This document shows, piece after piece, positions 17,167-27,385 of a stretch of 64,000 bases of DNA. Under the pieces are notes generated by a model that saw only the letters and a list, made by a program, of their open reading frames with translations, did not search any database and was not told where the DNA came from. Origin of the DNA: Methylocystis sp. ATCC 49242 (GTDB taxonomy: Bacteria; Pseudomonadota; Alphaproteobacteria; Rhizobiales; Beijerinckiaceae); assembly GCF_000188155.2 (NCBI RefSeq), contig NZ_KE124774.1:4252163-4316162 (forward strand), written 5' to 3'. Every line of letters starts with the position of its first letter. Within the stretch, counting starts at the first letter, position 1. The position numbers and the translations under genes are program-made.

Positions 17167-19440
17167 TCAGTCGTCCAGCGGCTCCGCCGCCTGAGCGTCG
17201 TCATTGTCGCTTTCAATTTCAGAGGCCTCGGGCGTGGTGATCCGGCCGCGCCTTTCCTGCGGGGCCTGCGACCACGGCCGATCCTCGTCGACGCCGCGCG
17301 CTCTCGTCCATTCGATCTTCTCGCCCTTCAGTCGCAAGGAAATCGCGCCCGTTTCCACAAGCTTGCGACGATCTATGACGATCGGCGCGGCGCAACCTTC
17401 GGGCGCATGAAGCGGCGTGACGATGATCGCCGCGCGCGCGCAGTCTTCCAGAAAGGCGCCGCGCTCATTCACAAGGGCGACGATGCGCCCGTCGAACAGT
17501 CTTCCAACGCATCCCAGATCGTCGCAGGCGACGCCAGCTCCGGCGTCTGCGGCCGCGCGGGAATCCGCGTCGGCGCGCAACCATTGTTCGGACGCGAAGA
17601 CGCTCGGTCTTTTGCCCAGAAGGGCGATTTCGCCGGAGGCGGCACGGAAGGCCGCCGAGTCGCCCGTCGGCGGAACGGCGAGATCGAAACCCGTTCCGTT
17701 TTTCGCGCCGAGCAGGCCGACGAGCGCCAGAGGTATCGCGGTCGCCCGGAGCGACCACGTCCGCCATAGCACCGCCGACAGAACGGCAAGCGCGAGAAAG
17801 ACGATCGCCCAGGGCGCAAAAGCCTTCACATGCAGGCTCGCCCCCGGCGCGCTCGCGATCAGCCCCGCGAGATAGATGACGAGATCGATCCCGATCTTCA
17901 GATAGCGCCAGACGAAGCCGTCGAGGCCGAAAGGATAGAGGACCGCGCCGATCAGCGCGCAAGGCACGGCGAAAAATTCGATGATCGCCAGGGTCAGCGG
18001 ATTTCCGACCAGCACATATGGACTGAGCTCGTGGAAATCATTGGCCATGAAGGAGGCGGTGGCGGAGGTGGCGCAAAGGGTCGCGAGAAGCGCCGCGCCC
18101 GGTCCGTGCACCAATCGCTCGACCAGGGCTTCGCGCAGTTCCGCAAGTCGCCCGCGCATGCTCGGGCCGACAGGGCGCGCGCGGCTTCGTCCGAGATAAT
18201 CGCCGCGCCATTCATAGACCGCGATCAGCGCCGCGACGGCGGCGAAGGAAAGTTGAAAACTCGCGCCGAGCAGCGCCTCCGGCTCGAAGGCGATGATGAA
18301 AAAGGCGGCGAGCGCAAGATTGCGCATGGAGAGCGACGCGCGGTCGAACAACACGGCGACGAGCATGATGAGCGTCATGACCAGCGCGCGCTCCGTGCCG
18401 ACGCGCGAACCCGTCGCGATGTCGTAGAGAATGGCGCCGAGGATAGCGAGCCCGGCCGCCCATTTCTTGATCGGGTAGTTGAGCGCCAGCGTCTGCGACA
18501 TTGCGAGGAGGCGCCGGAAACCGACGAAGAAAATGCCGGCGACGAGCGTCATCTGCATGCCAGAGATGGTGATGATGTGAAAGATGCCGGCCCGGCGTAT
18601 GAGGTCTTTCGCGTTACCGGAAAGGAAATCGCGCTTGCCTGTCACCATGGCGGCCGCGATGGCGCCCGCGTCGCCGTCGATCGTGCGATAGACGCGCAGG
18701 GCGAGCGCATTTCGCGCGCGATCGATGGCGGCGAAAAAGCGTAGCGAAATTGGCGCCGGATCGGGCGGCGGCATGACCTCGATGCGGCCGAGCGCGTTCC
18801 CGACGCCGCCGAGCCGCGCGAAATAGGCGTCGCGCGCGAAATCATAGCCGCCGGGCAGCGCCGCGCGGGCAGGGGGCATGAGCCGGGCTTTCAACGCGAC
18901 GAAATCTCCCGCCGAGAAAGACGGATCGCCGCGCGTGGTGAGGCGTACGCGCGCCGGCGCGACTTCGCCCGGCAGACCTTCTGCGCTTGCGACGCGCAGG
19001 ATGAAGCGGGCGCCGGACCGCCGCGGGTCGAGCTCTTCCACGAAGCCGGTGAGTTCGCCGATCCCGACGCGCGGGATGATCGGCGCGGCGACGCGCGCGG
19101 TCCGCCACGCCGCGGAGGTGAAGCCGGCGGCGACGAAGGCGAGCGCCACGAATAATGCGCGCGCCCGCGCATGGCGGCGAGCGATGAGAGCGAACGCCGC
19201 GGCGGCGCCCAGGACTGCGAAGCAAAGCGGCAGCGGCGGTTCGCGCTCCGCGGTGAAATACAGCACGACGCCCGCGCCGGCGGCGACGACGAGCCAGAGG
19301 AACGGCCGTCGCAGCGCGGCCTCTTCCGCAAGCGCCGCGCGCAGCGCCTCGCCGATCCGATGCGCACGCGGGGCGAGCCAAAGGGCGACGGCGCCGCCGC
19401 CGCGACGCTCCCCTTCCGCCACGCGCGAGGCTTCTCTCAC
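17167..19440 (-). CDS. comEC: ComEC/Rec2-family DNA uptake channel protein
   Basis: Polytopic inner-membrane protein of 757 residues; in competent bacteria it passes single-stranded DNA into the cytoplasm. It shows two early hydrophobic helices, a DUF4131 region, and the competence core with the signature HIITISGMQMTLVAGIFFVGFRR. The C-terminal beta-lactamase-like part lacks the HxHxDH metal motif, so that domain is probably inactive. The start is taken as GTG at 19440 with GGAG six bases upstream; a TTG at 19452 lies within that ribosome-binding site. Whether this organism is competent is unknown. Confidence 0.88.
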   Translation of the reverse strand: MREASRVAEGERRGGGAVALWLAPRAHRIGEALRAALAEEAALRRPFLWLVVAAGAGVVLYFTAEREPPLPLCFAVLGAAAAFALIARRHARARALFVALAFVAAGFTSAAWRTARVAAPIIPRVGIGELTGFVEELDPRRSGARFILRVASAEGLPGEVAPARVRLTTRGDPSFSAGDFVALKARLMPPARAALPGGYDFARDAYFARLGGVGNALGRIEVMPPPDPAPISLRFFAAIDRARNALALRVYRTIDGDAGAIAAAMVTGKRDFLSGNAKDLIRRAGIFHIITISGMQMTLVAGIFFVGFRRLLAMSQTLALNYPIKKWAAGLAILGAILYDIATGSRVGTERALVMTLIMLVAVLFDRASLSMRNLALAAFFIIAFEPEALLGASFQLSFAAVAALIAVYEWRGDYLGRSRARPVGPSMRGRLAELREALVERLVHGPGAALLATLCATSATASFMANDFHELSPYVLVGNPLTLAIIEFFAVPCALIGAVLYPFGLDGFVWRYLKIGIDLVIYLAGLIASAPGASLHVKAFAPWAIVFLALAVLSAVLWRTWSLRATAIPLALVGLLGAKNGTGFDLAVPPTGDSAAFRAASGEIALLGKRPSVFASEQWLRADADSRAAADAGAGVACDDLGCVGRLFDGRIVALVNERGAFLEDCARAAIIVTPLHAPEGCAAPIVIDRRKLVETGAISLRLKGEKIEWTRARGVDEDRPWSQAPQERRGRITTPEASEIESDNDDAQAAEPLDD

Positions 19441-19658
19441 CGCCCGCTCCAAATCGCCAAAAGGTAAAGCTGGAGCTTAACTTGGTTTCTCGCGCCTGTC
19501 TCGCCTCGCTGCGAGGCGTTCACAGGCGGCGCTCTCTATCCGCCGGGTTCCGGCGGGGGCGGGGAGCGAAAGCTTACGGGAAATCTTCGAGGAACGGCCT
19601 GCGGCGTTCTACAACGGCCGATCCAACCGTGGTCAGCAGGCGCAGATCTCTGTCGACG

Positions 19659-19868
19659 TCATGCGCGGGCGCGGTTCTTGCGCTTCTTGCCGCCTCTCGG
19701 CGTGTGGCCGAGATCGGGCGGCGACCAGCCTCCCGCGGCGTCGGGCGTCTCTTCCATGCGCATGTAGCGCACGCCGAGAAAGAACAGGATTTGCGCATCG
19801 CCATTGAAAGGCTCGGCGCGGTTCGGCGCGTCTTTGACGCGCGTTCGGAAGGCGATGACCTCCCCCAT
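19659..19868 (-). CDS. Small conserved-looking hypothetical protein, 69 residues
   Basis: The product begins MGEVIAFRTRV and contains DAQILFFLGVRYMRMEE, followed by a Gly/Lys/Arg-rich tail (GGKKRKNRARA). No domain is recognised, but the ordered N-terminal part, the basic tail and GGAGAGG six bases before the ATG at 19868 argue for a real gene. The bases between it and comEC (about 220) show nothing coherent. Confidence 0.65.
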   Translation of the reverse strand: MGEVIAFRTRVKDAPNRAEPFNGDAQILFFLGVRYMRMEETPDAAGGWSPPDLGHTPRGGKKRKNRARA

Positions 19869-19961
19869 TTCAGCCTCTCCGCACTTGCTGCGGCCAAAAG
19901 TGAATCGACCGTTACTTGGCAATTAGGGAATGGTGAGGGTTAATGTTCCGTCAACGAAGAG

Positions 19962-19977
19962 CTGCTAATTTTAGCAG
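19962..19977. promoter_or_regulatory. Short dyad upstream of the DUF2336 gene
   Basis: CTGCTAA-TT-TTAGCAG forms a perfect 7-bp inverted repeat 22 bases before the GTG at 20000. It sits in a less GC-rich patch where a promoter is expected. Its symmetry and short spacer suit a repressor site better than a terminator. Confidence 0.35.
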
Positions 19978-19999
19978 TGTGTGCTGCGTAAGAGTTTAA

Positions 20000-21091
20000 G
20001 TGAGTGGACAGCTTATGCTTTCCGACAAGAGACAGCGGCGAGCCGATGACGCGTCGATCCTGCAGGTGATCGTCGACCAGTTCGTCGAGCGTCCAGTCCA
20101 TCCATTCAGCGATATCAAGCAATTTGAACGGCTTGCGCTCGGTCTGATCGACATTGTCGACGCTGGCGCGGTCGCCCGCGTGGCGCGGCCGTTGTGTTTC
20201 CATCCGGAGACTCCCCCTTCGATTTTTGCGCGCCTTCTCGACAAGGGCGGCCCTTGCGCCGAGCTTGCGCTGGAATATGCGCCGGCGCTGCCGCGCGCCG
20301 AAACGGCGGTCCTCGCCGCCCGGTGCCCGACGGGATTCGCCCTCGCCCTCTCGCGCCGTCGCGATCTCGACCGCGAAATCATCGCCGCGCTGATGTCTCG
20401 CAACGAACCCCGGGTGTTGCGCGCGCTCGCCGGCAATCTCGCGGCGCATTTCGAATCCGCCGCGCGCCGCGTTCTGGCGCAGGCCGCGCGCGACGATGTG
20501 AGGCTGGCGCGCCTGCTGCTCGATCGCGACGATCTGGAAATCGATCCCGGACCGCTATTTCTCGCCGCGACGCGCCTCGAACGCACGGCGATCATCCTCA
20601 ACGCCTGCCGCAAGGTTCTCGCCAGCGGCTATGCGGAGCCGCGCCGCGCCGATCCGGACTTCGTCGCGAGGCTGGAGGACGCCGCCCTGCGCAGGGATCG
20701 CGAGGAAATGGCCGCGCTGGTCGCGAGTGCGCTCGATTGCCGGAAGGATCGGGCGCTGGCGGCGCTGACGGATTCGCTGGGCGAGGCGCTGGCCCTGACG
20801 CTCGTCGCGCTCGGCGTCGATACGGAGGCGGCGACGCGTATCTTCCTTTGCGCCGACGCGCCGATCGCTCACGACGTCGATCGCGTGCGCGCGCTCCTGC
20901 GGCTCATGCGCTCGACGCCGCAACGCGCGGCGGCGCAAATCGTTACGGCGATCACCGGCGCGGCGCGGACGGAGAAGGAGCCCGCGCGTCGGAATGGTTC
21001 GCGCGAGGAAGCCGTGACGGCTCCCGGCTGGCGACGGAGTTTGCCGCGCCAGAACGGCGTCGCCGCGCGCAAACTCGATCAGTCGGCGTAA
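20000..21091 (+). CDS. DUF2336 domain protein
   Basis: The 363-residue alpha-helical protein has HEAT-like repeats, with the conserved DUF2336 features FSDIKQFERLALGLID near the N-terminus, ALPRAETAVLAA, and repeated (L)xRRRDLD-type helices. The family is widespread in alphaproteobacteria; its biochemical role is unknown and no catalytic motif is visible. The GTG at 20000 has AAGAG 5 bases upstream; an ATG at 20015 (MLSDKRQRR) is an alternative. The tail after about residue 310 is low-complexity. It is convergent with the DUF1491 gene. Confidence 0.8.
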   Translation: MSGQLMLSDKRQRRADDASILQVIVDQFVERPVHPFSDIKQFERLALGLIDIVDAGAVARVARPLCFHPETPPSIFARLLDKGGPCAELALEYAPALPRAETAVLAARCPTGFALALSRRRDLDREIIAALMSRNEPRVLRALAGNLAAHFESAARRVLAQAARDDVRLARLLLDRDDLEIDPGPLFLAATRLERTAIILNACRKVLASGYAEPRRADPDFVARLEDAALRRDREEMAALVASALDCRKDRALAALTDSLGEALALTLVALGVDTEAATRIFLCADAPIAHDVDRVRALLRLMRSTPQRAAAQIVTAITGAARTEKEPARRNGSREEAVTAPGWRRSLPRQNGVAARKLDQSA

Positions 21092-21094
21092 GGG

Positions 21095-21436
21095 TCAGGC
21101 CGCGAGGTCGACGAAGACGCGCCCCTCGCGGTCCTCGATCTCGACGATCCATAAATCGGGATCGAACATGATTTCGCGCTTCAGCCGCGCTTCAGCCTCG
21201 GCGGGGTCGAGCCATTCGCTGGCGTGGGCGCGCGCGAACAGCCGGTCGACGCCGGCGGGCGTTTCCTCGCTCTGTGGCGCAGGTCCGTAGATTGCCGTGC
21301 GACCGTCGAGTCGATCGAGCTTGATGAAAAGGGCGCCCGCTTCCGCCGCGCCGCGCCGGCGCAACATGGCGACGGCGCCTTGAGCTTCCGCGCGACGGAT
21401 GAGGGCGGAAGCGAAAATATCCGATCTGAGCCGCAT
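21095..21436 (-). CDS. DUF1491 family protein
   Basis: The 113-residue protein matches the DUF1491 family: MRLRSDIFASALIRRAEA at the start, AGALFIKLDRLDG and IYGPAPQ in the middle, and REIMFDPDLWIVEIEDREG at the end. It is a small cytoplasmic protein found in alphaproteobacteria with no known function. It is the last gene of a minus-strand run with the peptidoglycan-binding protein and the DivJ-like kinase (50 bases to its neighbour). Confidence 0.88.
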   Translation of the reverse strand: MRLRSDIFASALIRRAEAQGAVAMLRRRGAAEAGALFIKLDRLDGRTAIYGPAPQSEETPAGVDRLFARAHASEWLDPAEAEARLKREIMFDPDLWIVEIEDREGRVFVDLAA

Positions 21437-21485
21437 GGCTGACGATGTAGCGCGGACGTGCCCGCGCTACAAATGATCGCCTTGC

Positions 21486-22202
21486 TTACTGATGCGCGAG
21501 GCCGGAGCGGGTCGCGAGCTGGCGCATGACCTTGGGGCTGAGCTGGCCCTTCACCGGCAGGCCGCTGTCGCGCTCGAACTTTTCTATCGCCTGGCGGGTC
21601 GTGCCACCAAAGACGCCGTCCGCGCGCACCACGTAACCGAGCTTGAGAAGCGCGCGCTGCGCATAAAGCACGTTCTTGTCCGGACCGGCCTCCGCCTCCT
21701 TTTCCGCCGCGCCGCCGAGCAGCTGGCTGATCGGATCGCGCTTTTTCTCGATGGTCGTTTTGCTGACTTCGGTTTTCGCGACTTCGGCCTTCTCCGGCTT
21801 TGCGGCGTCCGTCCTGGTTCGCTCGACCTTCGCCGGCGGGCGCGGCGCCTCCGGCTTTGCGGCCTCGGCCTCGGCGCGCGTCGCGGCGATTTCCGTGGGC
21901 CGGACCGGCGGCTTCGGCGCCGCGGCCGTTTCTGTCTTCTCCGCGACGGGCAGATGCGTCGAGAAAAGCGGGGCCGGATGACGTCCGTCCTGGAAGAAGA
22001 GCGCGTTCATCGGCACGCCGACGGCCGCAAGGCCGCCGATGCCGAGAAGCAGCAGAACGCTCATCCGCTTGAGGCCGAAAACGCGCGACAGAACCGACGG
22101 GCGGTTTTTGTCGGCGCGCTTGGCGCTCGCGCGGCGCCTGGGGGCGGAGCGTTCCTCGGGAAGGGACTGGCGCCCTGAGGCGCTGAGCGAAGCGTCACGC
22201 AA
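21486..22202 (-). CDS. Membrane-anchored peptidoglycan-binding domain protein
   Basis: The 238-residue product has a basic cytoplasmic head (RRRASAKRADK), one membrane helix around residues 47-68, a long Ala/Pro/Lys/Glu-rich linker, and a C-terminal PG_binding_1 domain around 170-230 (AQRALLKLGYVVRADGVFGG, TRQAIEKFERDSGLPV). Topology puts the binding domain in the periplasm. The TTG start at 22202 overlaps the end of the upstream kinase gene by 8 bases; a start at the ATG of residue 47 cannot be excluded. The overlap suggests co-expression with the kinase. Confidence 0.8.
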   Translation of the reverse strand: MRDASLSASGRQSLPEERSAPRRRASAKRADKNRPSVLSRVFGLKRMSVLLLLGIGGLAAVGVPMNALFFQDGRHPAPLFSTHLPVAEKTETAAAPKPPVRPTEIAATRAEAEAAKPEAPRPPAKVERTRTDAAKPEKAEVAKTEVSKTTIEKKRDPISQLLGGAAEKEAEAGPDKNVLYAQRALLKLGYVVRADGVFGGTTRQAIEKFERDSGLPVKGQLSPKVMRQLATRSGLAHQ

Positions 22203-24066
22203 TTTTCTTCACCGTTTCCTTTTCGAAGCCCACGTCGCTGTTGTGACAGGCGCCGTGACGGGCGATGGTTTCGATTTTCGCCGAGGCGCCCCCGGCGCCG
22301 TTCTGCGCGCGGCAGTCGAGGGGCAGGCGCACCGTGACGGAGGTGCCCTTGCGCGGCGCGCTCTCCACGGTGATCGAGCCGCCGTGCAGGCCCACGAGGC
22401 CGCGCACCACCGAGAGGCCGAGACCCGTGCCTTCATGCGTGCGGTCATGCGACGCGCTCGCCTGGAAGAAGGGATCGCCGAGCCGCGCGAGATCGGCGGG
22501 GGCGATGCCGATGCCGCTGTCGATCACGGAGATGCCGAGGTGATTCCCCTCCGGAGCGAGACGGATCTTCACCTTGCCGTTGGCGGGGGTGAACTTCACC
22601 GCATTGGAGAGGAGATTGAGCAGGATCTGCTTGCAGGCGCGCTTGTCGGCGACGAGATCGTCGATGTCGCGGCGATAGTCGCGCAACAGCGTCACGGCGG
22701 ACTGGTCGGCCTTCAGCTGCACCATGTCGCAGCATTGATCGATCAGCGCCGGCAACGAGAAGGGCTCCGGGAAAATCTGCATCGAACCCGACTCGATCTT
22801 CGACATGTCGAGGATCGTATTCACGACTTCGAGCAGGTGATGACCCGAATTGCTGATGATTTCCGCATATTCGCGCTGCTTGCCCGGATCGGTCGGCGCG
22901 AGTTCCGGATTTGCGAGCATTTCCGAAAAGCCGATGATCGCGTTGAGCGGCGTGCGCAGCTCGTGGCTGACGTTGGCGAGAAAGCGCGTCTTGCTCGCCG
23001 TGGCCCGTTCGCTCTCGGCGCGCGCCGCCGCGATGGCTTCCTCGGCGCGTTTCGCCGCGGTCACGTCGCGCAGGATGCAGACGACGGGAACGACGGTTTC
23101 GATATTTTCCTCAATTCCCGTTTCGAGATCGTCGGCGATCGGTTCGGCGCGGCACATGCGCGCGTCGAAATAATTGAACACCGGCTCCACATATTTGCCG
23201 GAGGCGGTCGCCGCGAGCGCAACCTGCACGCGCAGCACCGCCGTCGTCGGCCTGGCGCGGTCGAAGGCGTCGGAGACGAGCTTCAGAAAGGCGGGACGAT
23301 CGGCGATATGGACGCGCTGGAAGAAGCCGCGTCCGATCAGATCGCGACGATCGAGACCATAGGTCTTGTGCGTGTCGCCGACGATGGTCGAGACGGCGCC
23401 GTTACGGTCGAGATGCAGCACGATGTCGCCGATCGCGTCCGTAAGCAGCCGCAGGTCGCGCGCGTTCTGCGCGTCGGAGCGCATGCGGACGTTTTCGGCG
23501 CGGATCGCGCAGATCGCGACCACGGCGATGTAGAGCAGAAGCGGCGCCGCGAGCATGGCGATGCTGGTCGAATGCTCGATCGATGTCAGCTCCGGGGATG
23601 GAAACCGCAAGCCGGCCGTGAGCGCGAGGACGTCCACGGTCGCCGCCTCGATGACGAAGACCATGACGATCTCCGGCGTCAGTGCGGCCTCTACAAGCGC
23701 AATCGTCAGAAGCGCGATCGAGATGATCTCATAGCCTTCGGTCAATCCGTGCACGGCCACGGCCATCGCGAGCCAGCCGAAGATCGAGAGGCTCTGCGCG
23801 AGACGCAACCTGCCGGTGCGCACGAGAACCACGATCGAGATCAGCGGTATCTGCGCGAGAAAGAAGATCAGGCTCTGCGACGGCGTCGGAACGCCATAGA
23901 AGAAGAGCCAGAAGGGCGTTCCCAACAGAACGCTGGCGGCGACCACGAGCCGGGCCAGGATGAATGACCGATGGCGGGCGGCTTCGAGTGGACGGCCGGC
24001 GACGCTCTCATGAACGAGATGCTCAACCCAAGACGGGCGCCAGTTATGATTGGCAACAATACGCAA
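22195..24066 (-). CDS. DivJ-like membrane sensor histidine kinase
   Basis: The 623-residue protein has about six membrane helices (residues 36-190), a PAS-like region around 205-330, HisKA with NVSHELRTPLNAIIGFSEML (His368), and a HATPase domain with the N-box LLNLLSNAVKFTP and G-box GTGLGLSVVRGL. The multi-helix N-terminus, PAS, HisKA, HATPase order and the H-box are those of Caulobacter DivJ, which phosphorylates DivK; naming it DivJ is inference. The start is TTG at 24066 because AGGAG lies 8 bases upstream, while the nearby out-of-frame ATG is too close to it. It overlaps the downstream peptidoglycan-binding gene. Confidence 0.85.
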   Translation of the reverse strand: MRIVANHNWRPSWVEHLVHESVAGRPLEAARHRSFILARLVVAASVLLGTPFWLFFYGVPTPSQSLIFFLAQIPLISIVVLVRTGRLRLAQSLSIFGWLAMAVAVHGLTEGYEIISIALLTIALVEAALTPEIVMVFVIEAATVDVLALTAGLRFPSPELTSIEHSTSIAMLAAPLLLYIAVVAICAIRAENVRMRSDAQNARDLRLLTDAIGDIVLHLDRNGAVSTIVGDTHKTYGLDRRDLIGRGFFQRVHIADRPAFLKLVSDAFDRARPTTAVLRVQVALAATASGKYVEPVFNYFDARMCRAEPIADDLETGIEENIETVVPVVCILRDVTAAKRAEEAIAAARAESERATASKTRFLANVSHELRTPLNAIIGFSEMLANPELAPTDPGKQREYAEIISNSGHHLLEVVNTILDMSKIESGSMQIFPEPFSLPALIDQCCDMVQLKADQSAVTLLRDYRRDIDDLVADKRACKQILLNLLSNAVKFTPANGKVKIRLAPEGNHLGISVIDSGIGIAPADLARLGDPFFQASASHDRTHEGTGLGLSVVRGLVGLHGGSITVESAPRKGTSVTVRLPLDCRAQNGAGGASAKIETIARHGACHNSDVGFEKETVKKIA

Positions 24067-24295
24067 ATCATACGCTCCTGATTTGGTTTACTCTCGCAAG
24101 CCGTTCTTAAATGACTGCTAAGCGTGCGACCGCGCAGGCGCCTTGTTTTGAAATCGCGCGCGGCGTTTCATCTTCATGGTTTCTGGATGGTTGCCGCGTT
24201 TCGAGCGTTAAAGCGCCGCTTACATTTACGAAGGGTCAACCCAATCGTTACAAAACGCTGTTGTCCGCAGTTCTTGCGACGTCGGGAGACGCGCC

Positions 24296-24571
24296 TTGGT
24301 TTTTCTCGCCAAATGCCTGATCTGCATCGCGCTGGTCATGGCGGCGCTTCAGTGGCGGCCATTGACGGCGCCGGCGCCAACGCCAGCGCTTAGCGCGCGA
24401 CCCGCCGGCGCGCCGCAGCCGCCGCGGCGTCCCCAACTGGACGAAGCCGCGCATTCTCTCGTGCAGGCCGGCGTGGACGCGCTGGCGACGACGGCGCGCG
24501 ACAAATGTCTGGCGAATCCGCGCGAATGCGCCGCCACGCTGCAGCGCCTTCAGGCCCTGCGGGAGCGATGA
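24296..24571 (+). CDS. Small secreted or membrane-anchored hypothetical protein, 91 residues
   Basis: Starts TTG with GGGAG 7 bases upstream. The N-terminus (LAKCLICIALVMAALQW) is a membrane helix or signal, followed by a Pro/Ala-rich linker and a helical C-terminus with two cysteines (DKCLANPRECAATLQRL). No family recognised. It is transcribed divergently from the DivJ-like kinase. The codon pattern looks coding, but the call rests on one genome. Confidence 0.5.
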   Translation: MVFLAKCLICIALVMAALQWRPLTAPAPTPALSARPAGAPQPPRRPQLDEAAHSLVQAGVDALATTARDKCLANPRECAATLQRLQALRER

Positions 24572-24768
24572 GCCGTCGCAAGCGGCAATCCACGGGGACG
24601 TTTCGTGTTTTGCGAGGGCAAGCCGCAGATTTTTTGCCGAATCGCAAAATTGACTTTATTGAGGGAAACGGTTGGAAGGCGTTTAGAGGCCGAACCGCTA
24701 CCGACGCACATCCGCGCAGCGCCTGCTGCGCGCGCCCCGGCAAATCCATTCTTCATCAGGAGGCGGTC

Positions 24769-25428
24769 ATGTCCGACGATACCGTTTCGCAGCCCGAAGA
24801 CACAGTTTCGCGCGCGGAGTTCGCCAATCTCCAGGAACAGCTGAAGACAGCGAGAGCAGAGCGTGACCGCCAGATATTCGAGAAATCGGAAATCGTCGCG
24901 AAGGCAAACGCCTGCTCGAAGGAGCGCGACGATCTGAAGGAGCAGCTCGCCTCAATCCTTACCGAGCGCGACAAGATCATCGGCGATGTCGTCGCCGATC
25001 ACGACAAGATTGTCGCCGACATCACCTCCCAGCGCGATGGGCTCGCAATGGAAAAGGCGGCGCTCGCGGCGTCCCTCCAGGGTGCGACGCGCCGCGCCGA
25101 GGAAGCCTCCCGACGGGCCGATGAAGCCGCCGCCGAAATCCAGCGCCTGCGCGGCGTCATCGACGCCGCGCCGCCGAGCGACCTCGTCGCCGTGTTTTGG
25201 GCGCTCCTCTCCCAGAAGACCAAGGCGGCCGTCGCCTGGGTCCGCGGCAAGATCCCGGCGGACAGCCCGCTTCTGCCCTGGTTCGACAAGACGGTCGAGA
25301 CCGTGACCAAGGTCGGCTGCATCGCCGTGACCCTCACGGTCGACTTTGTCCGATGGGCGACGCCGAAGGTCATCGACCTGTCGAAGCAGGGCATAGCCAA
25401 GGTCGAGGAAATGCTGGCCAAGAAATAG
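24769..25428 (+). CDS. Coiled-coil protein of unknown function, 219 residues
   Basis: The ATG at 24769 follows a perfect AGGAGG at 5 bases. Residues 15-130 form a long predicted coiled coil rich in Glu/Lys/Arg/Ala (LQEQLKTARAERDRQ, ERDKIIGDVVADHDKIVAD). The C-terminal part is not coiled: LVAVFWALLSQKTKAAVAWVRG, then VGCIAVTLTVDFVRWATP, possible amphipathic or membrane-touching helices. No family recognised. The 198 bases before it contain no gene but an A/T-richer patch (24640-24670) that may hold a promoter. A terminator follows. Confidence 0.75.
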   Translation: MSDDTVSQPEDTVSRAEFANLQEQLKTARAERDRQIFEKSEIVAKANACSKERDDLKEQLASILTERDKIIGDVVADHDKIVADITSQRDGLAMEKAALAASLQGATRRAEEASRRADEAAAEIQRLRGVIDAAPPSDLVAVFWALLSQKTKAAVAWVRGKIPADSPLLPWFDKTVETVTKVGCIAVTLTVDFVRWATPKVIDLSKQGIAKVEEMLAKK

Positions 25429-25486
25429 GCTCTCGCCCGTCTCCCGGCCGCCTGAAGCGGCGCGGGGCGCAGGTTGCGGGGAATGC

Positions 25487-25518
25487 GGGCGCGGTTGGTT
25501 AACCGCGCCCTTTCCTTT
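25487..25518 (+). terminator. Intrinsic terminator after the coiled-coil gene
   Basis: A perfect 10-bp stem with arms GGGCGCGGTT and AACCGCGCCC (25487-25496, 25501-25510) is followed by TTTCCTTT. It ends 28 bases before the lepA ATG. Confidence 0.75.
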
Positions 25519-25545
25519 GGGGCCGGGCGCTGCTATCCGACGCCC

Positions 25546-27351
<1,806 letters not shown>

Positions 27352-27385
27352 TTCCATCTAAAGGGATCCGGGAAAAGGTTTGATC

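Noticed and set aside
22039..23967. Long plus-strand open frame opposite the DivJ-like kinase
   Set aside because: Antisense shadow; the kinase frame has full domain structure.
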